Source: Ardenticatenaceae bacterium
GTDB taxonomy: Bacteria; Chloroflexota; Anaerolineae; Promineifilales; Promineifilaceae
Length of the DNA: 64,000 nucleotides
Reading direction: 5' to 3'
Assembly (NCBI GenBank): GCA_020634565.1
Contig: JACKBN010000001.1
Coordinates: 793,131-857,130, forward strand
Of the stretch, positions 24,312-32,967 are shown piece after piece. The notes below the pieces were generated by a model, which was not told where the DNA came from, made no database searches, and worked only from the letters and a program-made list of their open reading frames with translations. A program made the translations under genes and the position numbers. Each line of letters opens with the position of its first letter. Position 1 is the first letter of the stretch.

Positions 24312-24923
24312 TTACTCAACAGGGTCCGGCTCTGCCATAAGCGTCTCAATCGCCACCACGGCTTGCAAATCGGAGCCACGGGTAAATTCGCCGATGTGCT
24401 GGTAACGAATACGGCCGTACTTGTCAATGAGATACGTCGTCGGCCAATAACGCTGGTTGTAGGCGCGCCAGGTTAGCCGATCATTGTCGATGGCCACCGG
24501 GTAGGTAATCTCGTATCTTTCTAGCGCGTCCTGCACGTTGTCAATCTCGCGCTCAAAAGAAAATTCAGGATAATGAATGCTGATGACGGTGAAGTCGTCA
24601 CCTTCGTACTTTTCTTGCCATTCCTTGACCCAAGGAATCGTCCGTTGACAGTTAATTCAGCCAAAGGTCCAGAACTCTAACAGCACCACCTTGCCCCGCT
24701 GGTCTGCCAGCTTCACAGGCGCCTCACTGTTGAGCCACACATCATTGCGAAATTCGGGCGCTTCGCCCATGTCTGGTAAATCCACCACAATCTCCTCGGG
24801 GGTAGGCGCTGCCGTCGTGGCCGCCTCAAGCTGCTCTGGTTCGCTAGCCGCTGCGGTACAGGCAGCCAACACAAGAACAAGGCTGAGAAAAACGGCCGTT
24901 CCCCAAATCAATTTATTTTTCAC
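24312..24923 (-). CDS. Candidate selenoprotein: thioredoxin-fold lipoprotein with UxxC active site
   Basis: Two same-frame segments separated by one TGA (24657-24659) form one 203-codon thioredoxin-fold gene of the TlpA/DipZ-like redoxin type. The first ends LLEFWTFG and the second continues INCQRTIPWVKEW, so the TGA falls exactly on the first Cys of the family's Cys-x-x-Cys (codon 89, resolving Cys92). The rest is complete: VISIHYPEFSFE, YPVAIDND, the cis-Pro motif RYWPTTYLID and GEFTRGSD. A SECIS-like hairpin follows the TGA. GTG at 24923 has AGAGG upstream; a lipobox (LVLAAC) predicts export. A nonsense mutation in a Cys codon is the alternative. No selABCD gene is in the window. Confidence 0.75.
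24616..24659 (-). promoter_or_regulatory. Bacterial SECIS-like element after in-frame UGA
   Basis: Reading the minus strand, 18 bases after the TGA a perfect 7-bp stem ATTCCTT/AAGGAAT closes the loop GGGTC. The apical loop begins 25 bases after the TGA and starts with G residues. A lower TGTC/GGCA stem can also pair, with a one-sided bulge. These features fit the bacterial SECIS description I know (loop about 16-37 bases after UGA, G early in the loop). No folding program was run. Confidence 0.65.
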
Positions 24924-25092
24924 GCCATCACCTCTTTTTACACAGCAAAAGTTAACAAACAGACTGTAGCGCAGAGAGCTTACCAAAGGATTACGAAACA
25001 ATTACCAAACGGCCGTTCACCCATCATTTACGAAAAATTTGCGACCTCCGTACACAATGAAGAAAGAAAGTCAGTTAGATTGTAATAAAACC

Positions 25093-25101
25093 TGCTATAC
25101 T
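25093..25101 (+). promoter_or_regulatory. Extended -10 promoter of the cyclase gene
   Basis: TGCTATACT gives an extended -10 (TG-n-TATACT) about 100 bases before the start codon. No convincing -35 is present. Confidence 0.4.
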
Positions 25102-25197
25102 GTTTGACAAGAATACCTCTCCTTGCAATTTACCGAAGGGGTTGCAGTCTGTCATAACCGCCTAACGTTAGTCAATCAACAGCCTGAGGATGTAACA

Positions 25198-26955
25198 TTG
25201 AACGATTTACCTTCAATTACCCAAATTCAGACCAATATTGAGCAGCTTCGTAACCTCATTGATAATCTTGGCAGCACTGTAAACCAACAACACCAAACCC
25301 TCATTACCACCCGTGCTGAGATTGCTCAACGTGCGGCCGCTCAATCCAGTGATGAGTTAGCCCGCCTGCTGGTGCATGTGCGACGCAATTTGGAAGATTT
25401 AGAGCGCCGCTTCAAAGAGCAGCAGAAAGAGCAAGAACAGCTCCAGGCGCTGCAAGAGATTAGCAAAGTCATCAACTCCTCACTCAATCTAAACGAAGTG
25501 TTGGGCTTTGTAATGGACTCCATTATCGATCTCACCAAAGCAGAACGGGCCATCTTGCTGCTAAAAGATGAAGAAACTGGCGAGCAAGAAGTGCAGCTTT
25601 ATCGCAACGTGGATCGAGAAACGATTGAAAAATCGTCTGCCTTTGAAATTAGCCGCAGCATTGTGCGCACCGTGGCCGAAACGGGCGAACCAGTCGTGAC
25701 GATGAACGCCCAATCCGACAGCCGCTTTGCCGCCCAGGAAAGCATCATCAGCTACAACTTGCGCTCCATCTTATGCGTCCCGCTCAAAATCAAAGATGAG
25801 ATCACGGGCGTCATTTACGCCGATAACCGCATAGCCGCAGGCGTTTTTGGCAACACCGACCGCGATTTGCTGGCTTCTTTTGCCAACCAGGCAGCCGTCG
25901 CCATCGACAATGCTCGCCTTTTCCGCCAGATTCAGGCCAACCTGATTGAAATCACCGAAATGCGCGACCTGATGGACAACGTGTTTGCCTCCATCGCCAG
26001 CGGGGTGATTACCATTGACGAAGAGGAACGTATTGCCCTGTACAATCGGGCCGCTGAGCGTATTTTGGGACTGCCGGAAACGGCCGTTATGCGCCAAACC
26101 TACAAAGCCGCCATGGAAACCCTTGGCCTGCCGGTAGAACCACTCATTCAAGACGTCTGGAGCAACGGCGGTGCCCACAACACAGAAGTAGACGTCGTGG
26201 TCACCAAACGCCCCGGCATGACTTCGCTCAACCTCACCCTCACCCCGCTACGCGACTACGATCAGGACATGCTGGGCGTGGCCATGGTGCTAGACGACGT
26301 CACCGAAAAGAAGCGCCTGGAAAGCGTGCGCCGCTACTTGCCACCTGCCCTTGTCGATCAAATCCGCGACCTCGACGCTGCGCAACGGCCGCAGCGCAGC
26401 ATCATGAGCGTCCTCTTTGCCGACGTGCGCGGCTACAGCACCTTCAGCGAGCACCTGGACCCGGAAAATCTGATCCAGATCATGAACGGCTACTTCACCG
26501 AATTTGTCTACGCCATCAACGAATACCAGGGCTTAACCGACAAATTTATGGGCGACGCCGTCATGGCCCTCTACAACACGCCGCTCAACCCACAAGAAAA
26601 CCACGCCGAACGTGCCATCCGCACCGCGCTGATGATCCGCAAAAACATGCAGCGCTATCTGTCCGAAGTGTCTGAAGATCGGCGGCTGCATTTTGGCATT
26701 GGCATTCACACAGGTGAAGCGGTAGCAGGGAACGTGGGCAGCAGCCTGCGCAAGGATTACTCGGCCATCGGCGATGCCGTGAACCTCTCCAAGCGCATCC
26801 AGGAAAACGCCCAAGCAGACGAAATCCTGATCAGCAGTGCCACCTACGAGCAGATAAAAGATTGGGTCTCAGCCGAGCCACTGGAGCCGATGAAAGTCAA
26901 AGGCCGCCAAACCCCCGAACAAATTTACCGGCTGGTTGGTGCGTTAGCCGACTAA
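25198..26955 (+). CDS. Adenylate cyclase with coiled coil, GAF and PAS domains
   Basis: The 585-aa cytosolic protein has an N-terminal coiled coil (residues ~5-90), a GAF domain (~92-240), a PAS domain (~258-375; VFASIASGVITIDEEERIALYNRAAERILGL) and a class III cyclase domain (~400-580). The cyclase has metal-binding aspartates in SVLFADVRGYS and DKFMGDAVMALY, the LHFGIGIHTGEAVAGNVGS segment and DYSAIGDAVNLSKRI. The Lys of DKFMGD favours ATP as substrate. TTG at 25198 is chosen because GAGGA lies 8 bases upstream and the coiled coil begins there; a TTG at 25123 has no such site. It would couple a small-molecule or redox signal to cAMP. Confidence 0.9.
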   Translation: MNDLPSITQIQTNIEQLRNLIDNLGSTVNQQHQTLITTRAEIAQRAAAQSSDELARLLVHVRRNLEDLERRFKEQQKEQEQLQALQEISKVINSSLNLNEVLGFVMDSIIDLTKAERAILLLKDEETGEQEVQLYRNVDRETIEKSSAFEISRSIVRTVAETGEPVVTMNAQSDSRFAAQESIISYNLRSILCVPLKIKDEITGVIYADNRIAAGVFGNTDRDLLASFANQAAVAIDNARLFRQIQANLIEITEMRDLMDNVFASIASGVITIDEEERIALYNRAAERILGLPETAVMRQTYKAAMETLGLPVEPLIQDVWSNGGAHNTEVDVVVTKRPGMTSLNLTLTPLRDYDQDMLGVAMVLDDVTEKKRLESVRRYLPPALVDQIRDLDAAQRPQRSIMSVLFADVRGYSTFSEHLDPENLIQIMNGYFTEFVYAINEYQGLTDKFMGDAVMALYNTPLNPQENHAERAIRTALMIRKNMQRYLSEVSEDRRLHFGIGIHTGEAVAGNVGSSLRKDYSAIGDAVNLSKRIQENAQADEILISSATYEQIKDWVSAEPLEPMKVKGRQTPEQIYRLVGALAD

Positions 26956-27033
26956 AAAGCAAAATATTTTCGGCATTGTCATACCTGCATAGGCGGGTAT
27001 CCAGCTTGTGTATTTGAATGGATTCCCGCATTC

Positions 27034-27999
27034 GCTGCTCTGTTGAAAACATCTAGAACAAAGCAAAAGATGCTTACGGGATTAACTGGTTCAAAACAAA
27101 ATTAATGATGCAGATTGTAAACCAACATCTTAATTGCTGGCTCACGCCGCTGCAGATAGTATTTGCGCGCCCGAATGGCGTCACCAAACTTGCGTTTGAT
27201 GACCGAGATAACGCTTTCGACCTTCCAGCGCTGCCCAAAGAGTCCATCAAGTCGGGCTGCGGCAACCAAGTCAGCGCGTGCTTTGCGCAAAGGCGAGGCA
27301 ATCGACCGCTTCGGACCCGTGCGACGGGGCGGTATGAGGTCATCAGGTCGTACCGACTTCACATCAAAGCCACCATCAGCCAACAAAATCCATTGACCAG
27401 ACCGCATAAACGGCCGTACCGCACGCCGCATCGTTTCCAATTTACTACCATCATGCCCCGGCCCATACGATTGACTCCGTCCCAAAATGAACAGGGTGTT
27501 CAGACCAACCCCATAGAATCCTTTCCAATATTGGGTGATCTTCCAGCCGCGTCGGTTGATATAGTAATCACTGGCTTGAGTCAGCTGAAACCCAGTCGCG
27601 TCAATCGCGACTGCTTCCTCCTCAATGCCCAACTCTGTCAACAAGCTGACATTCATGCGATCGATCTGGGCCAGCGTCAACAATCGAGCCGCTGCCCGCG
27701 CCAGTGCCGAGTACGTGGGCACATCCTTGAGTCCCAGTTCCTTGACCACCGCATCACTAGCCAGCAGCCACTCTTCCATATCCCGATAACTCAATCTCAG
27801 CCGATGCATCAACAAAATGCAAGCAACCAACTGCGGCTGCGTATACTTGCGCGGGCTTTTAGGATGCGAATAAGGAGTAAATTCTTTTTGTGCCAGTTTG
27901 TGCGCCATGCGAGCAAAGGTCACAAACTGGCTTTCACGCCGATTTTTCTTAGCCATATCATCATTATCGCCGTTCTTTCCATCTTTTCAACAGAGCAGC
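27034..27999 (-). mobile_element. Intact IS (IS5-like), 966 bp
   Basis: Perfect 16-bp terminal inverted repeats, GCTGCTCTGTTGAAAA (27034-27049) and its complement (27984-27999), enclose one transposase gene. The flanking ATTC at 27030-27033 and 28000-28003 is a 4-bp target duplication. Intact ends and an uninterrupted transposase suggest a recent and possibly active element. Family assignment is tentative. Confidence 0.85.
27102..27956 (-). CDS. DDE transposase of the IS at 27034-27999
   Basis: The 284-aa transposase has an N-terminal helical region (QPQLVACILLMHRLRLSYRDMEEWL) and an RNase H-like DDE core. The first Asp lies in EEAVAIDATGFQL, the second in WILLADGGFDVKSV and the Glu in RWKVESVISVIKRKFG, followed by the Arg/Lys-rich end of the fold. 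The layout fits the IS5/IS4 group. The reading frame is complete from ATG and fills the element between its terminal repeats. It contains one ACGGCCGT copy, the last before the copy-free stretch that follows. Confidence 0.88.
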   Translation of the reverse strand: MAKKNRRESQFVTFARMAHKLAQKEFTPYSHPKSPRKYTQPQLVACILLMHRLRLSYRDMEEWLLASDAVVKELGLKDVPTYSALARAAARLLTLAQIDRMNVSLLTELGIEEEAVAIDATGFQLTQASDYYINRRGWKITQYWKGFYGVGLNTLFILGRSQSYGPGHDGSKLETMRRAVRPFMRSGQWILLADGGFDVKSVRPDDLIPPRRTGPKRSIASPLRKARADLVAAARLDGLFGQRWKVESVISVIKRKFGDAIRARKYYLQRREPAIKMLVYNLHH

Positions 28000-28040
28000 A
28001 TTCGCGGGAAAGACAGTTGAAAGGTGAAACGTGAAGTGAG

Positions 28041-28881
28041 CTAACTGCCCTCCAGTGAAGCAAAATATTCTAGCAGGGAGCGGTGAATGAAAATGTAGCC
28101 GCCCCCAACCCGACGCAGCAGCCCTCGAGCCACCATTTCCTCCAGCCAGGGTGCCAGCCGCCATGGCAACCAGCCCCGCCGCGCCAACATGAAGCGCAGC
28201 GCCCAATGCTGGCACCAAGCAAGCCCGCCAAACCAGGTGAAAGCAAGTGGTAAGGCATTAACTAGAATAAAGGAGAGATAAACAATGCCTGTTACAAGCT
28301 CATCAGCAATAATAAACCATGTTGGTGCTCCGAAGAATAACGCTACAAAAAAAGTCATCATAAAAGCATTTCTTAAAGAAGCTACTACACCTCTTCCAGG
28401 TATTGGCCGTTCGTCAACTATAGGGTAATTAAGAAATGCAAGCATTACTCCAATTAACCCACCACTTACTCCAATAATCAACCCAATATTTATTACACTA
28501 CTTAATCTTCCAAACAGCCCCTCACTTGTAACACCAATAAGTATAAACATCACTTCAAAAATCAATGAACCAATAAAGCCAAGAATCGATCCAGTAATCA
28601 GACCGTAACCCACCCCTTTTATCAGATAATGAATAATTCTTTGTCTTGAGGGTAAAAGAGGCCTTAACTGTTCGCGCAATTGGATATTAGATTCAAAACT
28701 AGCAATACCTGCACTCACAATAATTCCCAACCCAATAACAGGCGCAAAAAATAGCCCGAACTTCGACCCAAGACTAAACACGCCAATTAGCACTAAAAGT
28801 AACATGATAATTACTCTTCCAACCGGGCCGTTCCCCCAACCATTACTCGGTAAAATTGGAGTAGCAATAAGTATGAAACTA
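28041..28881 (-). pseudogene. C-terminal part of the NACHT gene, cut off by an IS
   Basis: About 278 codons continue the 29707-31866 gene beyond the IS. They encode up to six further membrane helices (MLLLVLIGVFSLGSKFGLFF, LITGSILGFIGSLIFEVMF, GLIIGVSGGLIGVMLAFL and others). A short C-terminal region rich in Arg/Trp and ending FIHRSLLEYFASLEGS follows, a terminal motif common in bacterial NACHT proteins. Without the IS and one TA copy, the two parts are still offset by one base. Removing one T from the T7 run beside the insertion joins them into a smooth hydrophobic sequence. An ATG contributed by the IS end could start a truncated product, which I consider unlikely. Confidence 0.75.
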
Positions 28882-28896
28882 GGGCGTGTTGACATT

Positions 28897-29388
28897 TCAA
28901 CGCAGCCAAATTAACGAACTTACAAAATGCAGAAAGCCGAGATAGCGGCTTGCCAGCTTGTCAAAACGAGAAAAGACACGGCGATAATGTTTGATCTTGT
29001 TGATAAAACACTCCACCAAATGACGCTCACGATAAAGCCACTTATCGTAAGGTCGATCAGCCTTTTCGCCTTTGGCTCGCTGGTGCGGTGGAATAACGGG
29101 TTCCATTTCCTGCGCAACAACCCAGTCGTAGAAATCCTGAGCCGCATAGCCCCGGTCAGCAATGATTCGGTCGAAGGGCAATCCTTCCACGAGAAACACT
29201 GCTTGACCAATGTCCGATTCCTGTCCAGCCGTCAGGTGCAGCCTTACCGGGTTGCCCAATCCATCGACTGTGACATGAATCTTGGTGGTGAACCCACCAC
29301 GACTACGGCCCAGCGCTTGCGCTTCCTGGCCACCCCTTTTTTTGTGCCCCAGCGGCGCAGGGATGTGCCCGCACAACGGTGCTGTCAA
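28897..29388 (-). CDS. IS5-family transposase, second reading frame (orfB)
   Basis: This frame encodes the catalytic core after the first Asp: RSRGGFTTKIHVTVDGLGNP, the second Asp in FDRIIADRGYAAQDF, and the Glu in RHLVECFINKIKHYRRVFSRFDK. The segment before RSRGG lies in the overlap with orfA and is probably translated only as a fusion. The overlap holds an A7 run on the coding strand (29337-29343), where ribosomal or transcriptional slippage would join the frames. The C-terminus FLHFVSSLIWLR reaches the IS end. Confidence 0.85.
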   Translation of the reverse strand: MTAPLCGHIPAPLGHKKRGGQEAQALGRSRGGFTTKIHVTVDGLGNPVRLHLTAGQESDIGQAVFLVEGLPFDRIIADRGYAAQDFYDWVVAQEMEPVIPPHQRAKGEKADRPYDKWLYRERHLVECFINKIKHYRRVFSRFDKLASRYLGFLHFVSSLIWLR

Positions 29389-29665
29389 TTAGCCCGTTTT
29401 CCATGTCGGGGTCGTCGGCAAAATGGGTCAACATCCGTTCCCAGACACCTTGGTCACACCAACGGGCAAAGCGTTTGTAAACGCTGTTCCACTTCCCATA
29501 TTCGCTTGGTAAGAGCCGCCATTGGGAACCACTACGGCTCATCCAGAGTACGCCTTCGACGAAGCGACGGCAATCTGCTTCATTACCGATATAAGCATTC
29601 CGGTCTGCTTTCAAGAATGACCGGATTTTTGTCCATTGAAAATCATTTAATCGTACAGTTGACAT
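29303..29665 (-). CDS. IS5-family transposase, first reading frame (orfA)
   Basis: This 120-aa frame starts at ATG and has the DUF4096-type N-terminal domain (WTKIRSFLKAD, VEGVLWMSRSGSQWRLLPSE, YGKWNSVYKRFARWCDQGVW) followed by the first catalytic Asp in LIDSTVVRAH. The frame then passes the A7 slippage run and soon ends. A shift there fuses it to orfB and gives a ~270-aa transposase. Confidence 0.85.
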   Translation of the reverse strand: MSTVRLNDFQWTKIRSFLKADRNAYIGNEADCRRFVEGVLWMSRSGSQWRLLPSEYGKWNSVYKRFARWCDQGVWERMLTHFADDPDMENGLIDSTVVRAHPCAAGAQKKGWPGSASAGP

Positions 29666-29706
29666 GAGGCAATTTTACAATCTTTCTCAAATGTCAACAC
29701 AACCTA

Positions 29707-31866
29707 AGTAAAAAAAGCCAATCCTGCCAATAAACCTCCAAATCCAATCCGTTGCCAAGAGTAACGTATATTAGTTGTCAGCCAAGTAGCGAAAGCTACT
29801 GAAAATCCACTCATAAAGCTAAAAAGCAGTGTGGGGAGAAACCATAGACTTAGCACTGCTTGTATAGAATGTGTCAAAAGCCCAAGAATTAGCTCCCCAA
29901 CAATCCCAAGAATCAATCCAAGAATCAGCCCAAGCAATAAACCATACAACCCCCGGTAACGGCCAATTAACCGAGACGGCAACCAAGTTGACTGTAAATC
30001 TTCTACATAAAAAAGTGTGCTACTTAACTGCTGTAGCCGATTGGATAAAAAGGTAAGCCACCGTTTACTTTTTTCTAAAGACTTTGCTTTTTTGGGGAGT
30101 GTCTGGCTACCCAAAACCATTTCAACATATGCAGCAAACAACTCCTGGCGGCGCGTTTCTACACTATCGTTTGCTGTCCATTCTTGTGTTTCTGACTGAT
30201 CAAATGACTGGGGGTACAGGCTCAGCAGCAAAGGGGAGCGCAGTGCCTCTCGCAGTTGCCAATCTTCTTGCAGCCTGCCCAACATAGCAGCAGCTTCCTC
30301 AGGGGCCGCCTTTGGCAAAAATGATTCAATTTGGCGGTTGCTCAATGGCTGCAACACCAACGCCTGTACTCCTGCCAGCCGGTTTTGCAGCAACTGGTAA
30401 TCCCCAATTCGGCTACATACTACTAGCCCGCAAGGCGTTTGCACCATAAAACTGTTAATAGCCGTTACGCACTGTTCTCGCTGTGCATCTTCATTGCTCA
30501 CCTCATCCAATCCATCCAGCAGCAGCGTAAAGCGTCCAGCCAGTAGCTGCTCGCGGGCAGTTTGCCGCTTTAGCCGGTACTGGGTGTTTGCCTGCTCTGC
30601 CAGCCAACCCAGCAAATCGGTCCCTTTTTCCTGGCTGTAGGCAGCAAACGAGGACAGGTTAAACAGCAGTGGGATAGGCACATTGCCGTCAGCCCGCGCC
30701 TGGCCCAACAGTTCCGCCAACAATTGCAGCAGCGTAATGGTCTTGCCGCTGCCCGGTGCACCCAAAATTAGCAATGAGTGTCCGGTAGCGGCAAACAGGC
30801 GGCTTAATCGCTGCCCTTGCACCACGGGTCGGTCCAACCCTTGCGGCCTATGCAAAACTAAATTTGCGGCCTGGCTGCTGTCTCGCGCCAGCCGCAAATC
30901 AATCTCCTGGGCCAAAGCAGGTTTCAGCACGCCGTCAATCCAGGCCGCTTCAATATTCTCAATTAGTTGCCGTTCTTTGCGCGTCAGTGGCGCCGGGGCA
31001 GTTGGTGAGGTTTCTACCGTCGCTTCTGGGTCTGGCAACCCATGCTGACGCATTTTTTCGGCTACTAGGTAAGCATCTAGCCGTCCACTTTGCTCCGGCA
31101 GTTGACTGTAAAGGGTAAACGCACGCGCCCACGCGTCCGCCAAGCCATCTGCATCTGTCAACGCCAGTAAATCTCCTTGCGTTTCGGCCACCTCTGCTGC
31201 CAACCGCAAATCATCTTCGCCAGAAGTTGTTATTTGGTTTAGCGGTTCGGCGGCTTGGTCAGGCTGCTCCAGCAGCAAGGCCAGCTTCGCCTGCCACAGC
31301 CACACCCAATCCGTTGCAACATTTTCCAGTCGCCCAGCTTCAAGCTGTTCTTGGGCCAGTCGCAACGTATATTCAATTTCATCGTAGGTGTGGAATTGGT
31401 AATTGGCCCACTGGGTCGCCAGCTGCCGCAAGCCATCAATCCCCGCTTCCGGATCGCTAACAAGCTGATGATAAACCATTTCCGCTTGCCAATCACTCAA
31501 CGCCAACTGGCTCTCTCGCCCAGCGCAGGAATTTGCCGCCCGCCGACTCAGCTCACGGAAATAATCTGGTTCATTGTGCCAAAGCTGCTGTAGCAACAGT
31601 TTTCGGGTCCGTTCATGTACCGCGTACCCTTTACCCGGCACCTGCTCCACAAAACTCAGCCTCAGCAGTTGGTCGTAGAGTTCATCACTTTCAGCTGCCA
31701 GCAGCGCATCCAAAAACAGGACGTCAAACCAATGGGGCACGGCCGCAGCCTGCACGGCCGCTTGCAGCTCAGCCGACAATGCAGCAAGGCTCATTTCAAA
31801 AATAATGACCTCACGCTCAGACGCACTGCTGGCCTGACTCAGCCGCTCAAGGAGTTCTGGATTCAT
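29707..31866 (-). pseudogene. NACHT-type STAND ATPase, N-terminal part, truncated by an IS
   Basis: The ~720-codon remnant begins with a winged-helix/helical region of ~110 residues (YAVHERTRKLLLQQLW), then TPR-like helices (~130-260). A NACHT ATPase follows (about 330-560): Walker A LLILGAPGSGKTITLLQLL, Walker B RFTLLLDGLDEVSNED, then GLVVCSRIGDYQLL. Two or more membrane helices (from ~625) are then cut off by the IS at 29704. STAND ATPases of this kind are sensor-switches of immunity or cell-death systems. It starts 4 bases after the 31871 gene, which should be its operon partner. The T7 run beside the insertion also carries an apparent one-base frame offset. Confidence 0.8.
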
Positions 31867-31870
31867 TGGC

Positions 31871-32884
31871 CTACCACTCTAAATGCGGCCTTTCCACTTG
31901 CAGCACTTGAATTAACTCATGGTAACGATTAACTCGTTCAGTATAGCCAATGAGTTCCCGCACAAATCCTTCTTTATGATCATGATCGGGCAAATTTTCG
32001 TAATTTATCTCCATATCCGAACAGATGTTTTTTAACTCGGAAATAGAGAATCCGGCACAAATGTTTTCACGCACACGCTTTCGCTGTTCATAAACAGATT
32101 CTTTCGGGCCAACAGGACCATTTTTCCTGGGAAATTCGCCTATGATCATCTGTATGATCTGACTGGGATTCCCTTTCAATGCTCGAACAATCCATACCAT
32201 TGCCTCAAGCGATGGCGGCTGATAGCCTTCATTCATAGCCCAGGCCATCCATGCTTCCGCTTCATGTACCCCGGCTAATTCTTTTAGGCTGGCACAAAAG
32301 CTCCAAGTATCACGCAACTGCGGCACTTTTTGCCCGCCTACCAACACCCGCATATTGGGCACAGCAGCCACGCCAGCTAAAAATTCCCGGCTAAACCATT
32401 CATCAAACAACGTTGAGGCTTTTTCATACACATCCAGCGCCAGCAAGAACGGTGCCTCAAACTGCTGAGCGTCAGCAAACCAGGCATCGGTTAGCAGTTG
32501 GTAGCGGCTAAGCTGGCTTTCACGGTCACTAATTTTGCCAATCTGCTCCACATGGCGGCGCATCCCCATGCGCCAAACAGGATCGTCGGTTTTGTCTGGC
32601 TCTTCAACCAAAGCGGCCACCGTTTGGGTAAAGTGTGGCAGTTGGTGCCAGCCTTGCTTGCTGCCCATTGTGGTAAACAAGGTGGCAATCGAGCCACCGC
32701 TTTGCAATTTCATTAAAACAGAGGGGGTATCTGAAGCAGTACGCAAACAATGCTCAATCAGATGAGATTTGCCGCTGCCGCTTTCACCTTGAAAGAGCAA
32801 AATATTTGGCTCGCTATCGCTCTGGATCAGGTCACCAAAAAGTTTTTGTTCGTTTGTGTAATTTGCAAGTGACAAATGAGTCAT
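31871..32884 (-). CDS. STAND-like P-loop ATPase with C-terminal effector-associated domain
   Basis: The 337-aa protein has a P-loop GESGSGKS at residues 33-40 (LLFQGESGSGKSHLIEHCL), a FLLALDVYEKAS Walker B-like strand (~150) and a long helical middle. A C-terminal ~65-residue domain runs from RENICAGFSISELKNIC through INYENLPDHDHKEG and RELIGYTERVNRYHELI. This last part matches my recollection of effector-associated domain 7, a small adaptor that pairs STAND ATPases with effectors. The response regulator at 50581 has the same domain. It precedes the NACHT gene by 4 bases and appears intact, unlike its neighbours. Confidence 0.78.
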   Translation of the reverse strand: MTHLSLANYTNEQKLFGDLIQSDSEPNILLFQGESGSGKSHLIEHCLRTASDTPSVLMKLQSGGSIATLFTTMGSKQGWHQLPHFTQTVAALVEEPDKTDDPVWRMGMRRHVEQIGKISDRESQLSRYQLLTDAWFADAQQFEAPFLLALDVYEKASTLFDEWFSREFLAGVAAVPNMRVLVGGQKVPQLRDTWSFCASLKELAGVHEAEAWMAWAMNEGYQPPSLEAMVWIVRALKGNPSQIIQMIIGEFPRKNGPVGPKESVYEQRKRVRENICAGFSISELKNICSDMEINYENLPDHDHKEGFVRELIGYTERVNRYHELIQVLQVERPHLEW

Positions 32885-32967
32885 GACACGTGTTTATTCC
32901 TAGTGAGGAGTAGGATAGCATGCCCACCTATGTTTCGCCAAAACATCTTTAAACTTCACCAGACAAA

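Larger units (their letters stand above)
26976..28010. repeat. REP-like palindrome interrupted by an insertion sequence
   Basis: Left of the IS the sequence reads TTGTCATACCTGCATAGGCG and continues to ATGGATTCCCGC. Right of it the sequence resumes GCGGGAA. Removing the IS and one ATTC copy restores TTCCCGC-ATTC-GCGGGAA, a perfect hairpin. A related palindrome is at 55857-55925. Confidence 0.7.
28882..29704 (-). mobile_element. IS5-family element inserted in the NACHT gene, 823 bp
   Basis: The ends carry inverted repeats (GTGTTGACATTT at 28886-28897 and AAATGTCAACAC at 29689-29700, extending imperfectly outward to GG/CC). A TA dinucleotide flanks both sides (28880-28881 and 29705-29706). The transposase is encoded in two overlapping frames, as in the IS427-like part of the IS5 family. 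The insertion splits the NACHT ATPase gene inside its membrane region. Confidence 0.85.

Noticed and set aside
24657..24659. TGA as an ordinary stop giving two short genes
   Set aside because: Each half alone lacks a complete thioredoxin fold, the halves are in the same frame with no gap in homology, and the second half has no ribosome site. Recoding or a single nonsense change is more likely.
28927..29667. Plus-strand reading frame across the IS
   Set aside because: It is the antisense of the transposase gene with no domain, start site or codon bias of its own.
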